Shown here in pieces: positions 54,963 through 62,269 of a DNA stretch of 64,000 nt. The DNA is from an uncultured Sphingomonas sp. (GTDB lineage: Bacteria; Pseudomonadota; Alphaproteobacteria; Sphingomonadales; Sphingomonadaceae). Both the position numbers and the translations under genes were made by a program. The notes under the pieces were generated by a model. The model was not told the DNA's origin. It ran no database searches and worked only from the letters and a program-made list of their open reading frames with translations. Position 1 is the first letter of the stretch; each line of letters begins with the position of its first letter. Location: positions 19,491-83,490 of the forward strand of contig CAJYLQ010000015.1 in NCBI GenBank assembly GCA_913775975.1, written 5' to 3'.

Positions 54963-55436
54963 ATGACCACTGATCGCCGCTCCTTCCTGTCGCTTGCTGC
55001 GCTGACCGCGCTGATCGGCTGCCGTGGCACCGCCGCCGCTGCCGAGACCTTTCCCTATCGGCTGAGCGACGCGGAATGGCGCAAGAAACTGGATGGCCCG
55101 GCCTATGCCGTCCTGCGCCGGGAAAGCACGGAGCGGCCCTATTCCAGCCCGCTCAACGACGAGCATCGCGCCGGAATCTTCGCGTGCAAGGGCTGCGCGC
55201 AGCCGCTCTTCGCATCGAAGACCAAGTTCGACAGCGGCACGGGCTGGCCCAGTTTCTGGGCACCGCTGCCGCGTGCGGTCGGCATCCGGTCCGACCGTTC
55301 GATGCTGATGGAGCGGATCGAGGTGCATTGCGACCGCTGCGGCGGCCATCTGGGTCATGTGTTCGACGACGGGCCGCGCCCGACGGGGAAGCGATACTGT
55401 ATGAACGGCGTCGCGATGACCTTCCGGCCCGCCTGA
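54963..55436 (+). CDS. msrB: peptide-methionine (R)-S-oxide reductase, probable exported lipoprotein form
   Basis: A 157-residue MsrB. Zn ligands are the two pairs Cys75/Cys78 (CKGC) and Cys123/Cys126 (CDRCGGHLGHVF); catalytic Cys146 is in RYCMNGVAM. The N-terminus has a twin-arginine-like start (DRRSFLSLAALTALIGC) that also ends in a lipobox-like LIGC with Cys20, suggesting export and perhaps lipidation. It repairs oxidised methionine in envelope proteins. It follows the exporter pair by five bases. Confidence 0.93.
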   Translation: MTTDRRSFLSLAALTALIGCRGTAAAAETFPYRLSDAEWRKKLDGPAYAVLRRESTERPYSSPLNDEHRAGIFACKGCAQPLFASKTKFDSGTGWPSFWAPLPRAVGIRSDRSMLMERIEVHCDRCGGHLGHVFDDGPRPTGKRYCMNGVAMTFRPA

Positions 55437-55449
55437 CACCGCGACCCGA

Positions 55450-55944
55450 TCAGCCGTTCGCTTCGGTGGAAGCGGAGCGGGCGGCGTAGACGGCGGGGTC
55501 GCCGTAGATGAAGCCCTTGGTGGGATAGGTGGAGGTGCCCAGCCCGTGATTGGGGCCGTACCACACCTTCACCCGGCTCCAGTCCCCTGCCTCGGACACG
55601 TCGACGGCGCGGACGTCGGTTTCGACGCCGCCCCGGCGCGACCAGTTGGCGTGGGTCAGCAGCACCTCGCGCTCGCTCACCACCTCGCTCACCATCGCGA
55701 CATGGCCGACGCGCATCCGGCCGGTCGCCTCGAACGCCAGCACGGCGCCGGGGCGCGGGGTGTGGCCACGATCGTAGCGGCCCTCGGCCTGGCTCCACCA
55801 GGTGTTCGCGTTACCGTACAGGTCGATGCCCGACACGTGGCGGGCGAAGGGGGCACACTGCCAGAACTGGGCGGCGGCCGGGGTCGCCATCATCAGGCCG
55901 CACATCGCCATCAGCGCAAAACGCGCTGTCATCGCCTGTCGCAT
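55450..55944 (-). CDS. CHAP domain protein, secreted amidase/peptidase
   Basis: A 164-residue exported protein. The signal peptide ends near ATPAAAQ. QCAPFARHVSG has the likely nucleophile Cys30 and VGHVAMVSEV the His, matching the CHAP (NlpC/P60-related) fold, which cleaves cell-wall peptides. LTHANWSRRGG is a conserved strand in sphingomonad CHAP proteins. It is convergent with msrB. Confidence 0.88.
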   Translation of the reverse strand: MRQAMTARFALMAMCGLMMATPAAAQFWQCAPFARHVSGIDLYGNANTWWSQAEGRYDRGHTPRPGAVLAFEATGRMRVGHVAMVSEVVSEREVLLTHANWSRRGGVETDVRAVDVSEAGDWSRVKVWYGPNHGLGTSTYPTKGFIYGDPAVYAARSASTEANG

Positions 55945-56086
55945 CGTCGTTTGAAACCCGCTTCGTTTGGGGAACGAGTGTCCGGCTACGGCCTGTCGGT
56001 TAACGAGGAAAGACCGGCGGGAACCTTATCCGACGAAGCGTGTTTTGGCGCCGACGACCCGCCGGCGCCGAGCCATCCCCGCCGCG

Positions 56087-57982
56087 TTACAGCGCGCCGG
56101 AACCGGGTTTCCACCCCATGATCCGATCGACGGTGGTGGCGGTAACGGCATGATAGCCGGGCCGCGCCTCCCGATAGATGCGAATCGCCAGCGCCCGGCC
56201 CCAGTCGCCCTGCCCCCATAGCTGTTCGAACAGCGGCGCAACGAACTTGCGCCGGCCCTGCCCCGTCAGGAACGCGCGCGCGGATGCTTCGGCGGGCGGA
56301 TAGCGGTTGGCGAGCGCCAGTTGCAGCCAGACGAAGCGGATCTCCGAATTGCCGGTGTCGCTCCAATGGAATCGCCCATCGAGCGCGGCCAGCCGATCCC
56401 GTCCCAGCTGGCGGGGCAACTGGCTGATGAAACGGACATATTCCTGCGTCGTCACGTCACCCGGAACCGCCGACACCGGCCCGCCGGCGGCGAAGGCACG
56501 CGCGGCGGCGTCGATCGCGGGGAAAGCCTCCGACGTCACTCGGACGGCATTGGCGGGGATGCCGGGCTGATAGACCCATTGGTCCAGGCCGATCCGCTCC
56601 GCCTCGCCCGGTTTCAGCAGATTGGCGCGCAAGTCCTTGAGGAAACCGGCGCTCGTTTGCGGCTGGAAGGCATGGCGGTCGAAATAGCTGCGCAGATACG
56701 CGTCCCAGCGCGCGCGGCCGACGACCGATTCGATCGTGCGGAGGAACGTCGCGCCCTTGTCATAGGCGATCTGCGTCATGCCGTCGTCGGGATCGCGGCT
56801 GGCGGCAAGGTCGAGGTGCAGCTTGCTGTCCGCAGAGGTCGGCCCGCCGACGCCCTTCAACGCGTCCTGCAAATCGGTCCAAGCGAGGTCCGCTTCCATC
56901 GCCGCGCGGCGCTTGCCGTACAGCTTTTCCATGATCCGGTTCTCGAAATAGCTGGTGAAGCCCTCGTTCAGCCAGAAATCGTCCCAGGTCGCGTTGGTGA
57001 CGAGGTTGCCCGACCAGCTGTGCGCCAATTCATGCGCGATCAGACTGACGAGGCTGCGATCCCCCGCAATCGCGGTCGGCGTGGCGAAGGTGAGCGTGGG
57101 GTTTTCCATCCCGCCAAACGGGAAGGAAGGCGGCAGGACGAGCACGTCGTATCGGCCCCAGCGATAGGGGCCGTAGAGCGATTCGGCGGCGGCGACGAAC
57201 TTTTCGAGCTCGCCGAACTCATAGGCGGCCTTCTTCAGCGTCGCGGGCTCCGCCCAGATGCCGGTGCGCGGGCCGGTCGACTGGAAGGCGATATCCCCGG
57301 CGGCGAGCGCGATCAGATAGGGGGCGACCGGCTTGTCCATACGATAGGCGAAGGTGCAGCGGTCGGCGGTGCAGGCGGGCTTGCCCACCGCATCGCCGCT
57401 CATCACCGCCGTCAACGGACGTGGCACGGTGATGCGCGCGTCCCAAGTCTGGCGGATGCCCGGCGAATCCTGCGTCGGGATCCAGCTGCGATTGAGGATC
57501 GCCTCCCCCTGGCTGAACAGGAAGGGCTGCGTCTTCCCGGCCGTTTGCGCGGGCGTCAGCCATTGCAGCGCGGCGGCACCGGGGGCGCTGGTATAGGCGA
57601 TGCGCACCTTCGTCGCGTCGCCCCGCTCGATCGTCAGCGCGGCGCCGTGCGCGGCATCCCCCTGCCCCACCGTATAGCGCAGCGGCCGCCCGGCGGTGTC
57701 GGTGACGGAGGCGATGACGAGACCGTTGTCGTCAAGCACCAGCTGGCGGCCGGGGCCGGTCACGTCCAGCACCGCCGTGCCGGCAAGGACGTGGCGGGCG
57801 AAATCGGCATCGAGATCGAGCGAAACATGCGTCACCCGCGCCTCCAGCGGACGGGCGTGGCTGTGGACGTCGCGCGCATCGGGACTCGTCAGGACGGGCG
57901 CCACCGCCGGCGCGGCGGCCGGGAGCGGCGCGGCGGCGGCGGCGAGCGTTGCGATCAGGGGAAGAGCGGTCAGGGTACGCAT
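56087..57982 (-). CDS. M1 family metallopeptidase, secreted
   Basis: A 631-residue zinc aminopeptidase. A signal peptide covers residues ~1-24. FGGMENPTL is the aminopeptidase GxMEN motif, HELAHSWSG the zinc motif, and the third ligand Glu is in FWLNEGFTSY. The C-terminal ~150 helical residues match the leukotriene-A4-hydrolase-type C-domain. The true start is MRTLTALPLIATL; a far longer open frame upstream is not coding. It degrades peptides in the periplasm. Confidence 0.95.
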   Translation of the reverse strand: MRTLTALPLIATLAAAAAPLPAAAPAVAPVLTSPDARDVHSHARPLEARVTHVSLDLDADFARHVLAGTAVLDVTGPGRQLVLDDNGLVIASVTDTAGRPLRYTVGQGDAAHGAALTIERGDATKVRIAYTSAPGAAALQWLTPAQTAGKTQPFLFSQGEAILNRSWIPTQDSPGIRQTWDARITVPRPLTAVMSGDAVGKPACTADRCTFAYRMDKPVAPYLIALAAGDIAFQSTGPRTGIWAEPATLKKAAYEFGELEKFVAAAESLYGPYRWGRYDVLVLPPSFPFGGMENPTLTFATPTAIAGDRSLVSLIAHELAHSWSGNLVTNATWDDFWLNEGFTSYFENRIMEKLYGKRRAAMEADLAWTDLQDALKGVGGPTSADSKLHLDLAASRDPDDGMTQIAYDKGATFLRTIESVVGRARWDAYLRSYFDRHAFQPQTSAGFLKDLRANLLKPGEAERIGLDQWVYQPGIPANAVRVTSEAFPAIDAAARAFAAGGPVSAVPGDVTTQEYVRFISQLPRQLGRDRLAALDGRFHWSDTGNSEIRFVWLQLALANRYPPAEASARAFLTGQGRRKFVAPLFEQLWGQGDWGRALAIRIYREARPGYHAVTATTVDRIMGWKPGSGAL

Positions 57983-58096
57983 CGGCAACTCCGTTGGATG
58001 CGCCACCCTTAGCCCGATGACGACGCGATACCAGCCCGGCCTTGCGCGCATCCGATCCGCGCCGTACCCATGTTTCAAAATCCTGGGAGAGCGATG

Positions 58097-58885
58097 ATGG
58101 ATACCACTGGCCTGTTCCGCCTTGACGGCCGTACCGCACTGGTGACGGGGGGAAGCCGGGGGATCGGCCGGATGATCGCCGCCGGCTTCGTCGCACAGGG
58201 CGCGCGCGTCTATGTCTCCTCGCGCAAGGCGGCGGCGTGCGAGGAGACGGCGGCGGCGCTGGGGCCGAACTGCATCGCGCTGCCCGCCGACGTTTCGACG
58301 GTGGAGGGATGCCGTGCGCTCGCGGCCGATCTGGCGGAGCGCGAGGCGCGGCTGGACATCCTGGTCAACAATGCCGGCGCCGCCTGGGGCGTCGCGTTCG
58401 AGGATTTTCCCGAAAGCGGGTGGGACAAGGTGATGGACCTCAACGTCAAATCTCCCTTCTTCCTCACCCAGTCGCTGCACGGTCTGCTGAAGGCCGGCGG
58501 CACGGCGGGGCGACCGGCCAAGGTCATCAACATCACCTCGATCGACGGGATGCGCCTGAACGCATGGGAGACATACAGCTATCAGGCGTCGAAGGCGGCG
58601 CTGATCCAGCTGACCAAGCGGATGGCGGCACGGCTGGTGCGCGACGGCATCCACGTCACCTCGATCGCGCCGGGCGCCTTCGCCAGCGAGATGAACAAGG
58701 CGGCACGCGACCATGGCGACACGGTCGCGCGGAGTATCCCCGCCGGCCGGATCGGCGAGGCGGAGGACATGGCCGGCGCCGCCATCTACCTCGCCAGCCG
58801 TGCGGGCGACTATCTCGTCGGGGAGACGATCACCGTCGATGGCGGCCTCGTCCATGCCTCGCTGGGCGCGTCCATCGACGCGTGA
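58097..58885 (+). CDS. SDR family oxidoreductase
   Basis: A 262-residue short-chain dehydrogenase. TGGSRGIGRMIA is the nucleotide-binding motif, LVNNAGAAWG the NNAG motif, NITSIDGMR has the Ser and YSYQASKAAL the YxxxK pair. Of two adjacent ATGs I prefer the second, six bases after GGGAGA. The family includes gluconate 5-dehydrogenase-like and 3-oxoacyl-reductase-like members; substrate unknown. It is divergent from the M1 peptidase. Confidence 0.9.
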   Translation: MDTTGLFRLDGRTALVTGGSRGIGRMIAAGFVAQGARVYVSSRKAAACEETAAALGPNCIALPADVSTVEGCRALAADLAEREARLDILVNNAGAAWGVAFEDFPESGWDKVMDLNVKSPFFLTQSLHGLLKAGGTAGRPAKVINITSIDGMRLNAWETYSYQASKAALIQLTKRMAARLVRDGIHVTSIAPGAFASEMNKAARDHGDTVARSIPAGRIGEAEDMAGAAIYLASRAGDYLVGETITVDGGLVHASLGASIDA

Positions 58886-59586
58886 CCGGCACGCGAACGT
58901 TGAGACTGTTGAGACATGTGGGGCCCTCCGTCCGGGATATGCCGCGGCGCCCATGAAGGCCTTATGTGTCTTATCACATATGCTTATCGGCGCTTCGTCA
59001 GGTCTCAGCCGAGGATCGGGGCGCGGCGCGAATGTTGAGACAGGCTCGCTGTCGAGACGTTGACGGGGGTGAAGTGCGGCCATGCGCGCAGACTATGTGC
59101 GACATGGCCGTGTAGGACAGCCCTTCCCGGCCCGGCTTCTTCTCATGCGAGGCGGCAGGCGCGTGGTCAGCCCCGCTCGCATCCGACACGGCGAGGCACG
59201 ATCGGGTTTGGAGGAGCCTCCAACCGCCCGAAGGCCATCGTGGTGAGCTGCTGGCCGAAGCGGCCGACCCACCCGGTCACATTCGCATCGCGACGGCCTG
59301 GCTGATGTGCCGGCGTGCCGCCCTGCCGCGCCGGGCCTTTATCGCGAAATATCGATCACGATTTTACCTCGCCGGGAAAAAGATCCGCGCGCCGGAATAA
59401 CAACATCAGAAAAATATAACGGCGGCCGCGCATTGTAAAAATGGCGATACGCTGCAATATTAACCAGGCTACAGTCGCACATCGACGGTTTTCGGCGCTT
59501 TGCGGCCCGCTGTTCCTTCTTTGCCTGCTGCCGATGCGCCGGGCGTTCCGGTTTTCGGTTCGCCCCCTAAAAAGAAGGAAACTGCC
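58886..59586. other. 701-base gene-free stretch with TTGAGAC repeats and the cold-shock leader
   Basis: No gene is evident on either strand. The first ~175 bases contain three TTGAGAC copies (58900, 58909, 59035), one TCGAGAC (59052) and one reverse TGAGAC (59002). The last ~190 bases are A/T-richer and must contain the promoter and untranslated leader of the cold-shock gene. The middle holds nothing I can name. Confidence 0.6.
59433..59463 (+). promoter_or_regulatory. tentative promoter of the cold-shock gene
   Basis: TTGTAA and TATTAA are separated by 19 bases, within an A/T-rich patch. If used, the transcript would have a leader of about 115 bases before the TTG start, similar in length to regulated cspA-type leaders. 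Spacing is suboptimal. Confidence 0.25.
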
Positions 59587-59799
59587 TTGAGCACTCTCGG
59601 AACCGTCAAGTTCTTCAATGCCGACAAGGGCTATGGTTTTATCGCGCCGGACAATGGCGGCGGTGACGCCTTCGTCCATATCTCCGCCGTCGAGCGCGCG
59701 GGGATGATCACGCTGAAGCAGAACCAGCGCGTCACCTATGATCTGGAAGAGGATCGTCGGGGGAAGAGCAGCGCGGTGAACCTGCAGCCGGCCGACTGA
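59587..59799 (+). CDS. cold-shock protein
   Basis: A 70-residue single cold-shock domain. GTVKFFNADKGYGFIAPDN and DAFVHISAVERAGM contain the RNP1 and RNP2 nucleic-acid-binding motifs (KGYGFI, VFVHI-like). It is an RNA chaperone. The start is TTG: it gives a typical STLGTVKFF N-terminus and has AAGGA eight bases upstream, while no ATG is in frame nearby. Confidence 0.93.
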   Translation: MSTLGTVKFFNADKGYGFIAPDNGGGDAFVHISAVERAGMITLKQNQRVTYDLEEDRRGKSSAVNLQPAD

Positions 59800-59874
59800 T
59801 GCCGCATGTGGCGGAGGGGCGCGAATGTGCCTGTCCGCCACGCCTTCCTGCCCCTCAACTTCCGGAGCCAAACG

Positions 59875-60084
59875 ATGCGTGACAGCGAAACCTATGCCGG
59901 CCATGCGGCGCGTTGCCATCAGGAAGCGGACGAAGCCGTGCTGACGCTGGTGCGCGAGCGGGCACTCCGCGCGGAGGCGGCATGGACGGTGCTGGCCGAA
60001 CGCAGCCTGAAGACCGAAGCCTCGCGCGACCGGCGTGAGGCGCGCGAGGCGGATGCCCTGACGATCGACGCGCCCGCCATCTGA
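59875..60084 (+). CDS. small charged helical protein, hypothetical
   Basis: A 69-residue protein beginning MRDSETYAGHAARCHQEADEAV and continuing in Ala/Arg/Glu-rich heptad-like sequence (RERALRAEAAWTVLAERSL), probably a helical hairpin. GGAG lies eight bases before the ATG. It follows the cold-shock gene by ~75 bases on the same strand. I do not recognise the family. Confidence 0.65.
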   Translation: MRDSETYAGHAARCHQEADEAVLTLVRERALRAEAAWTVLAERSLKTEASRDRREAREADALTIDAPAI

Positions 60085-60630
60085 ACCCCGCCGCAGCCGG
60101 CGCGATTCGCGGCGGCTCGCGGTCTTCGATTGTCCGGCGCGGATAATTCGGCGCGGAGCGCGATTCGTGATTCGCAGGAGCGAATCGCCGCCCCCGATCC
60201 CCCGCCACAGATCAATCTCCGCGATTTGAATTACTTCCGCCGACAACGCGGAGACTGGGCATGAGTCCGGGCCGGCAAGCGAGAATTGCGGCGATAGCGA
60301 AATCGCAGGTCGATACGGGCATCGCGAACCCCGTCAGCGGCCCGGCGTCACCGCGACTCCATGCCATTCATCGATAGTTCAGCGGCGGAATTGGCGCGAT
60401 CCGCAAGTATCGCAGCTTTGCGTTAACCAGACAAATCACTGTATCGTCAGAAAACGCCTCATTGCGAAGGCGGATAATCTTAAATTAACTATATATTGTC
60501 CCGCAATGGGAGGTCCCTTTTCGAGACTTTCGTTCATCTGGCCGTCAGAAATTTCGAAAAGTATCTAGCCCTCAACGCCGGATCACTGGACACACCGACC
60601 AGCACGGCTTGTTGAAAAGGGGACCAGATC
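60085..60630. other. 546-base intergenic region upstream of the PEP-CTERM gene
   Basis: No gene is seen. It contains several GC-rich dyads, including the inverted repeat at 60160-60188, and an A/T-rich patch around 60471-60500 (TAATCTTAAATTAACTATAT) that probably holds the promoter of the PEP-CTERM gene. Confidence 0.6.
60160..60188. repeat. inverted repeat GCGATTCG/CGAATCGC
   Basis: A perfect 8-bp inverted repeat with a 13-base loop ~75 bases after the small charged protein. It could act as its terminator or as a regulatory dyad; no T-run follows. Confidence 0.35.
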
Positions 60631-61404
60631 ATGAAGACCTTCGCATTCGTCGCCGCTGCCGCCGCCGTTGCTTTCTCGGCTCCCGCCAGCGCCTCCACCA
60701 ACCTCGTCATGAACGGCGGGTTCGAGACCACGACGCTGGGCAGCTCGGCGCAGTTCAAGGACAACCAGGTCGCCGGCTGGACCAACGCCAAGACCAACGG
60801 CTGGACCGGCTACGGCTACAACTTCCTCGTCAAGTCCGGCACGGCCGACACCTCCGGCTTCACCTCGCTGGGCGGCAACCAGGACAAGCTGTACGGCCCG
60901 AACGGCACCAACAACTACGCCAACAACGCGCTGACGGCGTCGAGCCCCTCGGGCGGCAACTACATGCTGATGGACGCCGACACGAACTTCCATGGCGCGG
61001 TGTCGCAGGTCATCAACGGCCTGACGATCGGCCAGGTCTACACGCTGACCTTCGAATGGGCCGGCGCCAGCTGGTTCACCACGCCCAGCACGACCACCCA
61101 TGCGTTCGACGTGACCTTCGGCGGCGTGACGCAGTCGACCGATACGCTGACCGTCGCCCCGCAGGGCTTCTCGGGCTGGCAGAAGGCCTCGATGAACTTC
61201 ACCGCGACCGGCGCGCAGCAGACGTTGAGCTTCCTGTCGCAGGGCACGCCGAACGGCCTGCCGCCGACGAACCTGCTCGACAACGTGTCGCTGACCGCGG
61301 CGGTGCCTGAGCCGGCGACCTGGGCGATGATGATGGTGGGCTTCGCGATGGTCGGCGCCGCCTCGCGCTACCGCCGCCGCTCGGTGAAGGCCGCGCTGGC
61401 CTGA
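60631..61404 (+). CDS. PEPxxWA-CTERM sorting domain protein, secreted
   Basis: A 257-residue extracellular protein. A signal peptide (residues 1-22, ending SAPASAS) is followed by a beta-sandwich 'NLVMNGGFETTTLG' domain of the carbohydrate-binding-like type. The tail from residue 225 has VPEPATWAMMM, a hydrophobic helix and an Arg-rich end (SRYRRRS), the tripartite PEP-CTERM exosortase signal in the sphingomonad WA variant. Sorting by an exosortase is expected; none is encoded here. AAAAGGGGA precedes the ATG. Confidence 0.93.
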   Translation: MKTFAFVAAAAAVAFSAPASASTNLVMNGGFETTTLGSSAQFKDNQVAGWTNAKTNGWTGYGYNFLVKSGTADTSGFTSLGGNQDKLYGPNGTNNYANNALTASSPSGGNYMLMDADTNFHGAVSQVINGLTIGQVYTLTFEWAGASWFTTPSTTTHAFDVTFGGVTQSTDTLTVAPQGFSGWQKASMNFTATGAQQTLSFLSQGTPNGLPPTNLLDNVSLTAAVPEPATWAMMMVGFAMVGAASRYRRRSVKAALA

Positions 61405-61430
61405 GCCTGAACGCCCCTCCCAAGGCGAAG

Positions 61431-61464
61431 GGAGCCGTCGGAGCGATCCGGCGGCTCCTTTTTT
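61431..61464 (+). terminator. intrinsic terminator of the PEP-CTERM gene
   Basis: An 11-bp stem (GGAGCCGTCGG with CCGGCGGCTCC, one G-U pair) and a 6-base loop are followed by TTTTTT, 27 bases after the stop codon. Confidence 0.92.
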
Positions 61465-61470
61465 GCACGC

Positions 61471-62112
61471 TCAGCGGCGCTCGAACAATTTCCAGACGCG
61501 CGGATGGCCGGTCGGCTGCGGCTTGCCGTCCAGCCGGACGGCGCGGACGATAGGCACCGGCCGCAGGATCATCTGCCCCTTCATCGCGTCGATCCCGCCG
61601 CCGCTGGGCAAGGCCAGGATGCGCTTCACCACATCCATCCCGGCAATGACATGGCCGAATGCGGCGTATCCGTCATAGCCGGGGCGCGCGTCCATCTGCG
61701 GCGTCGGGCCGACCGTCAGCACGAAATTGCCGCCCGCCGAACTGGGGCTGTCGCCGCGCGCCATCGAGATGGTGGCATCGAGGTGGCGGATGCCCGTCTT
61801 CGACGTGGGTTCCAGCGCGAAGGGCGGCAGGATGCGCTTGGCATCCTGGCGGATGCCGCCCTGGATAAAGCCGTGGGTCGGGTCCTTCTTCCCCCGCGCG
61901 GCGCGATAGAAGACGGTGCCGTCGAAGCGGCCGTCATCGACATAGGCGAGGAAGTTGGCGCTGGTCCGCGGCGCGCGGCGCATGTCGAGCGCGACGACGA
62001 TCGGGCCCGCCCCGGTATCGAGGCGGACGCGGACGGTGCCGGGCCTGGGGCCCGGGATCTGCGCGGCGGCGGGAATGGCCACCGCCAGCGCCAATAGGGG
62101 AAGGACCTTCAC
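61471..62112 (-). CDS. peptidylprolyl isomerase, cyclophilin type, secreted
   Basis: A 213-residue exported cyclophilin. The signal peptide is MKVLPLLALAVAIPAAA. VYRAARG-like strand (TVFYRAARGKK), HGFIQGG, SSAGGNFVLTVG and YAAFGHVIAGMDVV are cyclophilin-fold motifs, with substitutions relative to the classical FHRVIxxFMxQGG. It probably assists folding in the periplasm. It is convergent with the PEP-CTERM gene. Confidence 0.92.
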   Translation of the reverse strand: MKVLPLLALAVAIPAAAQIPGPRPGTVRVRLDTGAGPIVVALDMRRAPRTSANFLAYVDDGRFDGTVFYRAARGKKDPTHGFIQGGIRQDAKRILPPFALEPTSKTGIRHLDATISMARGDSPSSAGGNFVLTVGPTPQMDARPGYDGYAAFGHVIAGMDVVKRILALPSGGGIDAMKGQMILRPVPIVRAVRLDGKPQPTGHPRVWKLFERR

Positions 62113-62269
62113 ACGGGCGTCCTTAACGGGTCCGGCCTTGCGGGGCGATGACTGACGCGCCCCCTCCCCGGCGCGCCCGCTGGGGAAAGGCGGCGGGAAG
62201 AGTGCCGCTCCGCAGGACGCGAAGGCGACGGCCTTCCCGATAGCCCCCGGCCATCGCCGGGGGACGGGA

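Noticed and set aside
56087..59083. A 998-codon minus-strand open frame covering the M1 peptidase and the whole SDR gene
   Set aside because: Only the part from MRTLTALPL onward is aminopeptidase-like and starts with a signal peptide; the rest is antisense to the SDR, an effect of high GC with few stop codons.
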